A model generated the notes under the pieces. It had not been told where the DNA came from, did not search any database, and was given only the letters and a program-made list of their open reading frames with translations. Of a stretch of DNA of 64,000 bases, positions 38,297 through 49,853 are shown in pieces. A program made the translations under genes and the position numbers. Each line of letters starts with the position of its first letter. Within the stretch, counting starts at the first letter, position 1. The DNA comes from Arthrobacter sp. CAU 1506 (GTDB taxonomy: Bacteria; Actinomycetota; Actinomycetes; Actinomycetales; Micrococcaceae): the NCBI RefSeq assembly GCF_005047635.1, contig NZ_SUKC01000005.1:62001-126000 (forward strand). Direction: 5' to 3'.

Positions 38297-39193
38297 ATGG
38301 GCATATCAGCGCGTGGACGGACCGTCCTCATCACCGGCGGAGCCATGGGAATGGGCCGGCTGTACGCAGAACGTGCGGTGAGCGAGGGCGCCAAGGCCGT
38401 TATCCTCTGGGACCGCGACGCCGACGCCTTGGCAGCCACCGCCGACGAACTCCAGTCCCTGGGCGGCGCCCGGATCCACCCCTACGCGCTAGATGTGTCC
38501 TCGCTCGCGGAGGTGAACCGGACGGCCGCGGAAACGATGTCCGACGCGGATGTGCCCGATGTCCTGATCAATAACGCCGGTATTGTGCGCGGCAAGTATT
38601 TCTGGGACCACACGGACGCGGACATCGACGCCGTGATGCAGGTCAATACGCTGGCGCCGATGCGCGTGACCCGCTCCTTCCTGCCCCGGATGATTGAACG
38701 GCGCACGCCAGCCCGCATCCTCAATGTCGCTTCGGCCTCCGGGACGCTCTCGGTGCCCAAGATGAGCGTCTACACCGCTTCCAAATGGGCCGTGATCGGC
38801 TGGAGCGATTCGGTCCGCTTGGAACTGGAGGAGGCAGGCCACGGCCACGTGCGGGTGACCACTCTCATCCCCAGCTACATCAAGACCGGGATGTTCGAAG
38901 GGGCGCGCGGACCACTGCTCACGCCGCTGATGGAACCCGAATACGTGGTCAACAAGGCCTGGACGGCGCTGATGGAGGGCAAAGCCCGTGTGCAGCTTCC
39001 CTGGTCGGTGCCGCTCGGCAGCGCCCTGCGCGGGCTTCTGCCCCAGCCCGTCTGGGACGTGGTGGCCGGGCGGGTCTTCAAGGTGTACCAGTCTATGGAC
39101 CACTTCACCGGACGGCCGACGCCCACGCCGGACGCGGCGCCCGCTGCCGACGGCGGCCCTTCCGACACCAACGGACGCGGAACCACCGCGTGA
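38297..39193 (+). CDS. Short-chain dehydrogenase/reductase
   Basis: The start is the ATG at 38297 (MGISARGRTVLITGG); the long upstream frame is antisense to the permease. The 298-residue product has the classical SDR layout: cofactor loop TGGAMGMGR, NNAG (in VLINNAGIVRG), the catalytic serine in NVASASGTLS, and YTASK with catalytic Tyr and Lys. The Asp in LWDRD after strand 2 favours NAD(H). The C-terminal 30 residues are Pro/Ala-rich. Its stop overlaps the GTG of the aldehyde dehydrogenase (GTGA, 39190-39193). Together they suggest alcohol to aldehyde to acid oxidation; the substrate is unknown. Confidence 0.9.
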   Translation: MGISARGRTVLITGGAMGMGRLYAERAVSEGAKAVILWDRDADALAATADELQSLGGARIHPYALDVSSLAEVNRTAAETMSDADVPDVLINNAGIVRGKYFWDHTDADIDAVMQVNTLAPMRVTRSFLPRMIERRTPARILNVASASGTLSVPKMSVYTASKWAVIGWSDSVRLELEEAGHGHVRVTTLIPSYIKTGMFEGARGPLLTPLMEPEYVVNKAWTALMEGKARVQLPWSVPLGSALRGLLPQPVWDVVAGRVFKVYQSMDHFTGRPTPTPDAAPAADGGPSDTNGRGTTA

Positions 39194-40578
39194 GCGCGCG
39201 AACCGACACCCCCGCCGTGGCCGACAAAGTTGCCGCGGTCCGGAAGACTTACGATTCGGGCAGGACACGGCCCCTTGCCTGGCGCCGCCACCAACTGCAG
39301 GCCTTGGTCCGACTGCTGACCGAAGGTGAAGCCGAGCTCAGCGCCGCGCTGCAACGTGACCTCGGCAAGAACGCCCTGGAAAGCTACCTCACCGAAATCT
39401 CGATCACCCGCGCCGAAGCCGGACACGCGCTCAAACACCTTGCCGACTGGATCCGGAGCCGGCGAGTACCGGTCCCGCTGGGATTGCTTCCGGCGTCGGC
39501 ACGCACAGAACCGCAGCCGCTGGGAGTGGTGCTGATCATCGCGCCGTGGAACTACCCGGTCCAGCTGCTCCTGGCGCCGCTGGTCGGGGCGCTGGCGGCG
39601 GGCAACGCAGCTGTCCTCAAGCCCAGCGAACTGGCACCGGCATCCTCCCGCGCCCTGGCGCGGCTGCTGCCCGAGTATCTGGACGCTGAGGCGGTCACCG
39701 TGGTCGAAGGCGGACGGGAGGCATCGACGGCGCTGCTCGCCGAGCGCTTCGACCACATCTTTTTCACCGGCGGCGAGCAGGTGGGAAAAGTGGTCCTGCG
39801 CGCTGCAGCCGAGCACCTGACGCCGGTGACACTCGAGCTGGGAGGCAAGTCCCCCGCCGTCGTGATGGGCGGCAATCTGCGCGCTGCCGCGCGCCGGCTG
39901 GTCTATGGGAAGCTGCTGAATGCGGGCCAAACCTGCGTGGCTCCGGACTATGTCCTGACAACCGAAGCGCTGGCGCCGGCACTGGTGAAGCAGCTCGGCC
40001 GGGCAGTCCGCGAGATGTTCGGCGAGGACCCGGCCAGGAGCGCGGACTTCGGCCGCATAGTGAACGAAGGCCACTTCGACCGGCTGGCCTCCTACCTGGC
40101 GGACGGCACGGTGGCGTCCGGCGGACGGACCGATCGGGAGCACTTGTACATCGAGCCCACTGTGCTGACCGGTGTCTCCCCGGATGCCGCAGTGATGCAG
40201 GAGGAGATCTTCGGACCGATCCTGCCTGTGCTGACCGTTGCGGATCTCACGGAGGCGATGGACTTCATCAACTCCCGTCCGGCACCACTGGCCGCTTATC
40301 TGTACTCATCCTCCGCTGCCGAGCGGCGCCGGTTCGAACACGGGATCCGGGCCGGGAGCATCAGCCACAACGCCAGCACCATCCAGCTGGCCGTGCCGGA
40401 ACTGCCGTTCGGAGGCACCGGTGCCAGCGGAATGGGCGCCTATCACGGCAAGCACACCTTCGATACGTTCAGCCAGCTCCGGCCGGTCTTCTCCAAGGGG
40501 AGGCTGCTGGACACGCTCCGGGTGGCTTATCCCCGGTACAACGGTGCCAAGACCCGGATCCTGCGCCGACTGCTCTAG
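39190..40578 (+). CDS. Aldehyde dehydrogenase (class-3-like)
   Basis: The start is the GTG at 39190 (MSARTDTPAVADKV), coupled to the SDR stop. The 462-residue length and the motifs LIIAPWNYPVQLLLAPLVGALAAGNAAVLKPSE, FTGGEQVGKVVLRAAAEHLTPVTLELGGKSP and NAGQTCVAPDYVL match the shorter ALDH3-type enzymes, which lack the long N-terminal extension. The first and last of these hold the NAD site, the general base Glu and the catalytic Cys. PFGGTGASGMGAYHGKHTFDTFS is the usual end of the fold. It oxidises fatty, benzylic or coniferyl-type aldehydes with NAD(P). Alcohol-to-acid conversion with the coupled SDR is inference. A terminator follows 9 bp after the stop. Confidence 0.93.
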   Translation: MSARTDTPAVADKVAAVRKTYDSGRTRPLAWRRHQLQALVRLLTEGEAELSAALQRDLGKNALESYLTEISITRAEAGHALKHLADWIRSRRVPVPLGLLPASARTEPQPLGVVLIIAPWNYPVQLLLAPLVGALAAGNAAVLKPSELAPASSRALARLLPEYLDAEAVTVVEGGREASTALLAERFDHIFFTGGEQVGKVVLRAAAEHLTPVTLELGGKSPAVVMGGNLRAAARRLVYGKLLNAGQTCVAPDYVLTTEALAPALVKQLGRAVREMFGEDPARSADFGRIVNEGHFDRLASYLADGTVASGGRTDREHLYIEPTVLTGVSPDAAVMQEEIFGPILPVLTVADLTEAMDFINSRPAPLAAYLYSSSAAERRRFEHGIRAGSISHNASTIQLAVPELPFGGTGASGMGAYHGKHTFDTFSQLRPVFSKGRLLDTLRVAYPRYNGAKTRILRRLL

Positions 40579-40587
40579 CCGGATTCC

Positions 40588-40613
40588 CCGGCTCCCCGCA
40601 GGCGGGGAGCCGG
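40588..40613. terminator. Terminator between ALDH and pgm
   Basis: CCGGCTCCCC (40588-40597) pairs perfectly with GGGGAGCCGG (40604-40613), and GC/GC can extend into the loop. TTT follows on the plus strand. It lies 9 bp after the ALDH stop and 10 bp before the end of the convergent pgm gene, so it probably serves both. Confidence 0.8.
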
Positions 40614-40623
40614 TTTGGTCTCG

Positions 40624-42270
<1,647 letters not shown>

Positions 42271-42422
42271 GCCTCAAGCATGCCAAAAAACCCGCCGATC
42301 GGTAGCGGTCCGGGACAGGAACCGGCGGTCACACCCGCACATCCGGCGCCCGCCTAGACTGGTATGGCACCCGCATCACAGCTGCATGACGCAGCGACAT
42401 CACCCCAGGGGGAATCCAGAGC

Positions 42423-42854
42423 ATGTCCGGCACGGAGAACAGGCCGCCTTTTAACGATCCGAAGCACCCCGGCTGGTACACCGATCCGAACGCCGGCCAG
42501 GTGCCGTCCCAGCCCGAGGCGCCGCACCCGTACTCCTACCAGCCCGGTCCGGGCGCCCAGCCGTACGCCGGGCAGCAGCCGTATGGCGGGCCGGACTACA
42601 ACCAGCCGATGTACTACACGCCGCAGGCGCAGCCGAAGGGCCTGAGCATTGCGGCGCTGGTGCTCGGCATCGTCTCCGTGGTGACGTTCGGCTTCATGTT
42701 CGTCCCGCAGATCCTGGCCATCGTGTTCGGCCACATCGCCCTCGGCAAGGAACCGGCTGGCCGCAGCCTCGCGATGGCCGGACTGATCATGGGCTACGCG
42801 GTGGCAGGCATCTGGTGCCTGCTGATCTTCATCGGCATCCTCGGCAGCATGTAG
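42423..42854 (+). CDS. DUF4190 domain membrane protein
   Basis: The product is 143 residues. A Pro/Gln/Tyr-rich cytosolic leader (about 1-70) contains HPGWYTDPNAGQ, a DUF2510-like tryptophan motif common in actinobacterial envelope proteins. It is followed by two membrane helices (about 73-97 and 118-140) separated by FGHIALGKEPAGRSLAMAG, the DUF4190 signature. The family's function is not known. The gene is single, preceded by GGGGGAATCCAGAGC and followed by the two giant hairpins. Confidence 0.82.
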   Translation: MSGTENRPPFNDPKHPGWYTDPNAGQVPSQPEAPHPYSYQPGPGAQPYAGQQPYGGPDYNQPMYYTPQAQPKGLSIAALVLGIVSVVTFGFMFVPQILAIVFGHIALGKEPAGRSLAMAGLIMGYAVAGIWCLLIFIGILGSM

Positions 42855-42887
42855 TCCCGCCCCGGTGGCCCACTTCCGCCATTGACT

Positions 42888-42933
42888 ATTCAGTTACGGC
42901 CCTTCTGAACGCTCAGAAGGGCCGTAACTGAAT
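42888..42933. terminator. 21-bp perfect hairpin after the DUF4190 gene
   Basis: ATTCAGTTACGGCCCTTCTGA (42888-42908) is followed by a four-base loop (ACGC) and its exact 21-base inverse complement (42913-42933). The stem starts and ends in A/T, giving an A-run and T-run character on both sides. It lies 33 bp after the DUF4190 stop and is a strong candidate terminator; its length without mismatch is unusual. Confidence 0.8.
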
Positions 42934-42955
42934 AATTGATCAGGTAGACGCCGCT

Positions 42956-43010
42956 AACGACGGCGATGCCCGGGCGAGGAGCCAATCCTCACCCGGGCAT
43001 CGCCGTCGTT
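42956..43010. terminator. 19+5-bp hairpin before the peptide-transporter gene end
   Basis: AACGACGGCGATGCCCGGG (42956-42974) is repeated in perfect inversion at 42992-43010, and inside it GAGGA and TCCTC add five more pairs around a GCCAA loop. It is 14 bp beyond the stop of the minus-strand peptide transporter and 22 bp from the previous hairpin, so each convergent gene has its own structure. Confidence 0.8.
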
Positions 43011-43024
43011 GTTTGCAGCGCTAT

Positions 43025-44536
<1,512 letters not shown>

Positions 44537-44623
44537 TCAGCGACACGCATTGTCATATCCTTGCCCCGCCAGGGCGCGGGTGATAATGCGTTTGCGCAGG
44601 TCAGCGCGGGGTTCTCCGGCAGG

Positions 44624-46006
44624 TCAGCGCACGCTCTCCAGCTGGGCGGCGACGGCGAGCAGCGCGGCCTCGGAGCCCGGCCGGCCGATCAGCTGGATGC
44701 CCATGGACAAGCCCTCCTCGGTGGTGCTGACCGGAACGGCAATGGCGGGCAGGCCGCACACATTCACCAGCGACGTGAAGGGCGAATATTGGCACTGGCG
44801 CATGTAGTCCACATCCGCGCCCGTGGAGGTGTACCAGCCGACCGGCCGCGGCGTCTGCGCCAGCGCGGGCGTGAGCATCAGGTCGTAGCGGCCGAACTGG
44901 GCCCGGGTGTGCTCCTGGAAGTGTGACAACACGGACAGGGCTTCGGCCAGGGCCTCTGGCTTGCGCTTCGCGGCCCGGCGGCGGAAAGCCCGGGTGAGCG
45001 GCATGAGCTGCGGTTCGCGGCCGGCCGGCAGCTCCAGCCCGGCCAGGCCGGAGGTCCACACCGTGGCGAAAGCGTCCGGGTAGCGGTTGTCGTAGCGGAC
45101 CTCCGCGTCCGCCAGCTCGTGCCCCAGCCCCAGCAGCAACTCCATCGCTGTCTCGAGCGCCTGGTCCGCCTCCGGATCCAGTGAGAGCGGGTACGCGGAC
45201 TCGAACGGAGAGTCGGTGCTGACGCCGATCCGGAAACGGCCCTCGGCCCGGAGTGCGGCGCCAAGGAAATCCGGTTCCGTGCCGAAGGCCGCCCGGGCCA
45301 AGGGCTCATCGGCCATGGCGTCCATGAGCAGGCCGGCGTCGGCTGCGGTGCGGGCCAAGGGTCCTGCCACCACCAGCTGGCCGGCGTCCTCACCGGTGGT
45401 GCCGGCGGGCAGCCGGCCGCGTCCGGGCTTAAGTCCCACCAGTCCGGTGGCGGCTGCCGGAATCCGCACCGAACCGCCGCCGTCGGACCCCGGGGCAAAG
45501 GGCAGCATCCCCGCCGCGACGGCGGCGGCGCTGCCGCCGGAGGAGCCGCCCGGGCTCAGTGTGGGGTCCAGTGGATTGCGGGCCGGAGGCGCCACGTGGT
45601 TCTCGCTATAGGAGGTCAGGCCGAACTCCGGCACCTGGGTCTTGCCCAGGGTGATGCTGCCGGCGGCTTCCAGGACGTCCACCAGCGGGTGGTTCGCCAG
45701 TGCCGGCCGGTGATCCAGGGCGGCGCTGCCATGTGTGGTCGGAAGGCCTGCCACGTCGGTGAGGTCCTTGTAGGCGAGCGGAAGCCCGTGCAGTCGGCCC
45801 AGCGTCCCGCCCCGTGCCTGGTGGTCGTCGGCGGCGCGCGCGTGCTTGAGCGCCTGGTCCGCGCCCACGGTAATGAAGGCGCCGAGCCGTGGATTCAGTG
45901 CCTCGATCCGGCGGAGATAGTGGTCCGTCAGTTCCCGGGCCGACAGTTCGCCGCGGGCCACGGCGTCGCGCTGGGCAACCGCCGTCAAATCATGCAGTGC
46001 AGTCAT
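44624..46006 (-). CDS. Amidase (amidase-signature family)
   Basis: The start is the ATG at 46006 (MTALHDLTAVAQRD); the longer open frame is antisense to the peptidase gene. The 460-residue product contains the Ser-cisSer-Lys machinery: Lys in PLAYKDLTDVAGLPTTHGS, and the signature LSPGGSSGGSAAAVAAGMLPFAPGSDGGGSVRIPAAATGLVGLKP with the cis-Ser and nucleophile Ser. It hydrolyses amides to acids and ammonia. It is not GatA in the strict sense, as no gatC or gatB is adjacent and the C-terminal region is shorter. The substrate is unknown. It lies 73 bp downstream of the peptidase E gene, same strand. Confidence 0.92.
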   Translation of the reverse strand: MTALHDLTAVAQRDAVARGELSARELTDHYLRRIEALNPRLGAFITVGADQALKHARAADDHQARGGTLGRLHGLPLAYKDLTDVAGLPTTHGSAALDHRPALANHPLVDVLEAAGSITLGKTQVPEFGLTSYSENHVAPPARNPLDPTLSPGGSSGGSAAAVAAGMLPFAPGSDGGGSVRIPAAATGLVGLKPGRGRLPAGTTGEDAGQLVVAGPLARTAADAGLLMDAMADEPLARAAFGTEPDFLGAALRAEGRFRIGVSTDSPFESAYPLSLDPEADQALETAMELLLGLGHELADAEVRYDNRYPDAFATVWTSGLAGLELPAGREPQLMPLTRAFRRRAAKRKPEALAEALSVLSHFQEHTRAQFGRYDLMLTPALAQTPRPVGWYTSTGADVDYMRQCQYSPFTSLVNVCGLPAIAVPVSTTEEGLSMGIQLIGRPGSEAALLAVAAQLESVR

Positions 46007-46079
46007 CGCCCGTAACTGTAGCCCCGCCTGGCGGTGCGGGCCAATCCTGCCGCGCCCCGCTGTGGGTAGTCCGCCTCGC

Positions 46080-46823
46080 TCAGCCGAGGAAGCGCGCCTC
46101 GATCGGTTCTTCCACCGCAATGGCTTCCGGCCCGTCGCCGGCCTGCGCGGTGACCCGGTAGGCCAGTTTCCCTTCGGTCTCGCTGACGGCCGCGGCCAAT
46201 TCGATGCCGTGATAGACCAGCCCCACCCCGTCGTCGGTGCAATGAGTCTCGCCCAGGATGCCGTCTGCCACCAGCCGGTGCACCAGCGGCCGGCGCTGCG
46301 GTTCCGAGTCGTAGTGGACGCCATTGTCATAGGGCAGCAGCCCCAGCCCGTTGGTGACCGGCCGCAGTTCGGGGCCGAAGGAGTCGGTGGTGCCGCCGCG
46401 GAACCAGCAGATGGAGCCCGCGGAGACGCCGGCCAGGACCACCCCGGCGTGCCAGACCCGCCGGAAGATGGAATCCAGTCCGTGGACCCGCCACACCGCC
46501 AGCAGGTTGGCCACTGAACCGCCGCCCACCCAGACCACGTCCTGGCTGAGCAGGTGCTCCTCGAGGTCGGGCACGTTGGGCATGGTGAACAGGTTGAGAT
46601 GGCTCAGGTCATACCCGACCGTGCGGGCCGCCTCGTCCAGTTCAGCCTGGAACCAGCGCTGGTCGCCACCTGCGGTGCCCAGGTGCGTCACCCGCGGCGC
46701 CCGCCCGCTGGCCCCGGACAGGTCGACGGCGTGGCGCACCAGATGATTGAACGCGATCCGGCTGCGCACCCCGGCTTTGATTCCTCCGGAGGTGGCCAGG
46801 ATGGTCGGCTGGTCTGCGGCCAT
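46080..46823 (-). CDS. Peptidase E-like protein (peptidase S51 family)
   Basis: The product is 247 residues with a class-I glutamine-amidotransferase-like fold. The nucleophile elbow is AGVSAGSICW with Ser134, and VVWVGGGSVANLLAVWRVHGLD and GVHYDSEPQRRPLVH supply the rest of the S51 active site (His and Glu). Peptidase E cleaves N-terminal Asp dipeptides; S51 relatives include cyanophycinase. The gene is 73 bp upstream of the amidase and three genes from a peptide transporter on the same strand, so a peptide/amide scavenging group is plausible. Confidence 0.85.
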   Translation of the reverse strand: MAADQPTILATSGGIKAGVRSRIAFNHLVRHAVDLSGASGRAPRVTHLGTAGGDQRWFQAELDEAARTVGYDLSHLNLFTMPNVPDLEEHLLSQDVVWVGGGSVANLLAVWRVHGLDSIFRRVWHAGVVLAGVSAGSICWFRGGTTDSFGPELRPVTNGLGLLPYDNGVHYDSEPQRRPLVHRLVADGILGETHCTDDGVGLVYHGIELAAAVSETEGKLAYRVTAQAGDGPEAIAVEEPIEARFLG

Positions 46824-46953
46824 GGATACCCCTGTCTCATTAAGGTGCAGCGGACGATCCCACTATAGGCTTGTGATGCGGCCAAATTGCCGGGTCGCGT
46901 GCTAAAGAATTCATCAGCGGCGGCAGTGGCTGCCGCGCATTGTGGAGGTTGCC

Positions 46954-47280
46954 ATGAGCGATGTCGAGAACGTGGACGTCAACAGCGTAGGCGGCGACGC
47001 CACCATTCTGGACGTGCGCGAGGACTACGAATGGGAAGCCGGGCACATCGCCGGCGCGGTGCATATCCCGCTTAACGAGTTGCCCCTGCGCCTGGAGGAA
47101 TTGGACCCGGATGTGGACCTGCATGTGGTGTGCCGCAGCGGCGGCCGCTCCTTCCGGGCCACCGAGTGGTTGAACGGGAACGGGTATTCCGCCGTGAACA
47201 TCAGCGGCGGCATGGGTGCATGGCTGGACGCCGGCAAGCCCATCGTGTCCGAGGACGGGCAGGAGCCCCGGGTCCAGTAA
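46954..47280 (+). CDS. Rhodanese-like domain protein
   Basis: The start is the ATG at 46954 (MSDVENVDVN), six bases after GGAGG; a GTG four codons earlier overlaps the ribosome-binding site. The 108-residue product is one rhodanese domain: ATILDVREDYEWEAGHIAGAVHIPLNEL, active loop VVCRSGGRS with Cys60, and VNISGGMGAWLDAGKP. It carries sulphur as a persulphide in the cytosol. Its stop codon overlaps the start of the prephenate dehydratase gene (TAATG), so the two are coupled; no metabolic reason is obvious. Confidence 0.9.
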   Translation: MSDVENVDVNSVGGDATILDVREDYEWEAGHIAGAVHIPLNELPLRLEELDPDVDLHVVCRSGGRSFRATEWLNGNGYSAVNISGGMGAWLDAGKPIVSEDGQEPRVQ

Positions 47281-48206
47281 TGACCACCGTCTACACCTTC
47301 CTGGGGCCGGAGGGCACTTTCACCGAAGCAGCCCTCCTCCAGGTCCCCGGGGCAGCAGACGCGCGCCGGATCCCGGCTTCCAATGTCGAGGCCGCCCTGG
47401 ATGCGGTCCGCTCGGGCGAAGCAGGAGCCGCGATGGTTCCGATCGAGAACTCGGTCGAGGGCGGCGTGAGCGCCACACTGGACGCGATAGCCGGGGGCGC
47501 GCCGCTGCAGATCATCGGCGAACAGTTGGTGCCCATCCGCTTTGTCCTCGCCGTCCGGCCGGGGACGGAGCGCCAGTCGATCTCCGTGGTCTCCACCCAT
47601 CCGCACGCGTGGGCCCAGTGCCGGGCGTGGTGCAGCGAGAATATTCCGCAGACGGCATATCTGCCCGCGTCGTCGACAGCGGCGGCCGGAGTGGGGCTGC
47701 TGGAACCGGGCGCTGGACACCAAGCCGCGATCTGCTCTCCGCTGGTTGCCCAGCAGCGCGGCCTGCAAGTGCTTGCCGATGACATCGGAGACATTCCCGA
47801 CGCCGTCACCCGCTTCATCCTGGTCAGCCGGCCCGGTGCACTGCCCGCGCCGACCGGTGCGGACAAGACCACGCTGGTGGTCCCGCTGCCGCAGGATCAT
47901 CCAGGAGCGCTAGTGGCGATTCTGGAACAGCTATCCAGCCGCGGGGTGAACCTGAGCCGGATCGAGTCGCGGCCCACCGGGCAGTTCCTGGGCGACTATT
48001 TCTTCAGTCTGGATGCCGAAGGGCATCTGGCCGAAGAGCGGGTGGCAGACGCGGTGCGCGGGCTGCATCGGCTCAGCCCCGGCCTGAGGTTCCTTGGCTC
48101 CTATCCGCGGGCCGACCGCCGCGGCCACACCGTTCCGCGCAGCAACCAGGACGACGCGTTCCTGAAGGCGGATGGCTGGGTCAGGGACTTGCTGCTGTCC
48201 CGCTGA
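47280..48206 (+). CDS. pheA: Prephenate dehydratase
   Basis: The start is the ATG at 47280-47282, overlapping the rhodanese stop. The 308-residue monofunctional enzyme has a catalytic domain (YTFLGPEGTFTEAAL, MVPIENSVEGGVSATLDA, and the catalytic Thr in DIPDAVTRFILV). A C-terminal ACT domain follows (TLVVPLPQDHPGALVAILEQLSSRGVNLSRIESRPTG), which binds phenylalanine for feedback inhibition. It converts prephenate to phenylpyruvate in phenylalanine biosynthesis. Compared with many homologues it has a tail of about 30 residues after the ACT domain, ending in FLKADGWVRDLLLSR. Confidence 0.95.
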   Translation: MTTVYTFLGPEGTFTEAALLQVPGAADARRIPASNVEAALDAVRSGEAGAAMVPIENSVEGGVSATLDAIAGGAPLQIIGEQLVPIRFVLAVRPGTERQSISVVSTHPHAWAQCRAWCSENIPQTAYLPASSTAAAGVGLLEPGAGHQAAICSPLVAQQRGLQVLADDIGDIPDAVTRFILVSRPGALPAPTGADKTTLVVPLPQDHPGALVAILEQLSSRGVNLSRIESRPTGQFLGDYFFSLDAEGHLAEERVADAVRGLHRLSPGLRFLGSYPRADRRGHTVPRSNQDDAFLKADGWVRDLLLSR

Positions 48207-48286
48207 GCGCCCCCGCGGGGTACCGGTGGTTGGGTATGGTCAGTATGCTGAGGAAAACGGCCCTCGGGACCACAGATCGGAGCACC

Positions 48287-48616
48287 ATGACACAGCAGAA
48301 CGGCAGGGACCAGTACCAGGACGGGGAGCCGACCCCGGAGGAGGCGCTGAACCAAACCGCCAGCGAGAGCCGGGTGGGTGACCTCGGCGACCAAGGAAAC
48401 GACCTGCGCTTCGCCGAAGAGCAGCAGCTGATCCACCAGCAGGCCGCCGGCCAGTTCCCGGTTCCCGCAGAGGAAGATCTGCAGCAGCCGGACGCCGAGA
48501 TTCCGGCCCTCGAAGCGGACGAGCAGCCCATCGACATCCCGGGCGAAGAGCTGCACGACACCGACGAAGCCGACTCCAGCGACGATCCGCTCAACGCCGG
48601 CGGCGACGACACCTAA
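48287..48616 (+). CDS. Small acidic, probably disordered protein
   Basis: The product is 109 residues, starting MTQQNGRDQYQDGE at the ATG preceded by CGGAG. It is dominated by Asp, Glu and Gln, has no hydrophobic core, no cysteine and no membrane segment, and carries repeated short helices (RFAEEQQLIHQQAAG, EEDLQQPDAE). I do not recognise a family. Similar short acidic proteins are common in Arthrobacter-type genomes. Codon use matches its neighbours, supporting a real gene. It is 80 bp after pheA. Confidence 0.65.
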   Translation: MTQQNGRDQYQDGEPTPEEALNQTASESRVGDLGDQGNDLRFAEEQQLIHQQAAGQFPVPAEEDLQQPDAEIPALEADEQPIDIPGEELHDTDEADSSDDPLNAGGDDT

Positions 48617-48662
48617 GCGCCCGGTGTAATCCCTCCCCTGTGACGGCGGCGGCCGCCTGCTC

Positions 48663-49745
48663 CTAGGCGGGGCGGGCGCTGCCGGCGGTCGGGATCGATG
48701 CGGTCCGGACGGCCAGCGATCGCGGCCTGACCTCAACGGTTAGCGACGTGACCGGCCCCGAGTGGTCGCCGTCCAGCTGGGTGCCCATCGGGTCGTGCGC
48801 GGTAATCCGAACCGTCCGTCCACGGTGGTATTCGATCACCGGAATCGGCGCTGCGTGCCGGACCAGGGTCTTGGCCGCAATCCAGAGCCAGCCGACCACG
48901 CTACGCGGGCTGAGCACCACAATGTCCAGTTCGCCGTCGTCGATCTCCGCGGTGGGGATGAAATCGATTCCCGCCGGGAGCTTCCCGCAGTTGGCCAGCA
49001 GGATGCTGCGCACCCGCCGTGGCTGGGCCGGCTGGCCGTCGATGCTGACCATGACCCGTTTGCGCTGCCCGGCCAGGTGGCGGACACCGGCTTCTGAGTA
49101 GGCCACCCAGCCGAAGCGGCGTTTGAGGTCGTCCCGGGTATCGGCCAGCACGTCCGCGTCCACCCCGATGCCGGCGATCACCAGGAAACTGTCATGCACA
49201 CGTGAGCCGGTGGCCGAGTTCTCCAGCGTGATGTCCGCCGTATCGATCATCCGGATAACACCGTGCAACGCCACGTTGATATTGGCCTGCAGGGCACTCG
49301 GCTCCAGACCGAGGTTCCGCGCCAGCAGGTTCCCGGTGCCCAACGGCAGCACGCCCATCGGCATCTGGGTGCCTGACAGTTCCGAGGCGACCACCCGGAT
49401 GGTGCCGTCCCCGCCGCCGGCAATCACGACGTCGGCCCGCTCTTCCAGGGCGCGTCTCGCCTGACCGTGGCCCGGGTCCTCGGGAGTGGTTTCCAAGACC
49501 AGCGGAGGGCTCCATCCGGCCGCGGCACAGGCAGCCTCCACCTGCAGCCGGGCTTCGGCCGCGCCGTTCTTGACCGGGTTCAGGATGAACACCACGCGCT
49601 GGTCGGGCAGGGCCGGAGACGGCACCGCAACCGCGGACCCACCCTCCATCCGCCGCCGGGAAGCCCGCCGAACGCCCAGCCAGATCACCAGCAAGGCGGC
49701 CGCAACAGCGGCAACGATGAGGGCGACGATCCATTCGGCAGGCAT
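48663..49745 (-). CDS. Membrane-anchored diacylglycerol/lipid kinase
   Basis: The start is the ATG at 49745 (MPAEWIVALIVAAVAAALLV), preceded by AGGAG; the longer frame is antisense to serS. The 360-residue product has one N-terminal membrane helix (about 5-26) and then a DagK/YegS-type lipid kinase: VVFILNPVKNGAAEARL, the nucleotide loop VVIAGGGDGTIRVVAS (GGGDGT at 110-115), MGVLPLGTGNLLARNLGL, GIGVDADVLADT and IDDGELDIVVLSP. It phosphorylates diacylglycerol or a related lipid at the membrane with ATP. The membrane anchor is typical of actinobacterial members. The stop is 46 bp beyond the end of the small acidic protein gene, convergent. Confidence 0.9.
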   Translation of the reverse strand: MPAEWIVALIVAAVAAALLVIWLGVRRASRRRMEGGSAVAVPSPALPDQRVVFILNPVKNGAAEARLQVEAACAAAGWSPPLVLETTPEDPGHGQARRALEERADVVIAGGGDGTIRVVASELSGTQMPMGVLPLGTGNLLARNLGLEPSALQANINVALHGVIRMIDTADITLENSATGSRVHDSFLVIAGIGVDADVLADTRDDLKRRFGWVAYSEAGVRHLAGQRKRVMVSIDGQPAQPRRVRSILLANCGKLPAGIDFIPTAEIDDGELDIVVLSPRSVVGWLWIAAKTLVRHAAPIPVIEYHRGRTVRITAHDPMGTQLDGDHSGPVTSLTVEVRPRSLAVRTASIPTAGSARPA

Positions 49746-49853
49746 GGTGCTCCTAGGATATCCAGCGGCGCCCCTGTGTACGCCCGCTGCATCGCTGCCG
49801 ATGCCGGTCGGCGCGGATCGAGGGCGGAACGCCTTATTCGGTACCCTTAGCAG

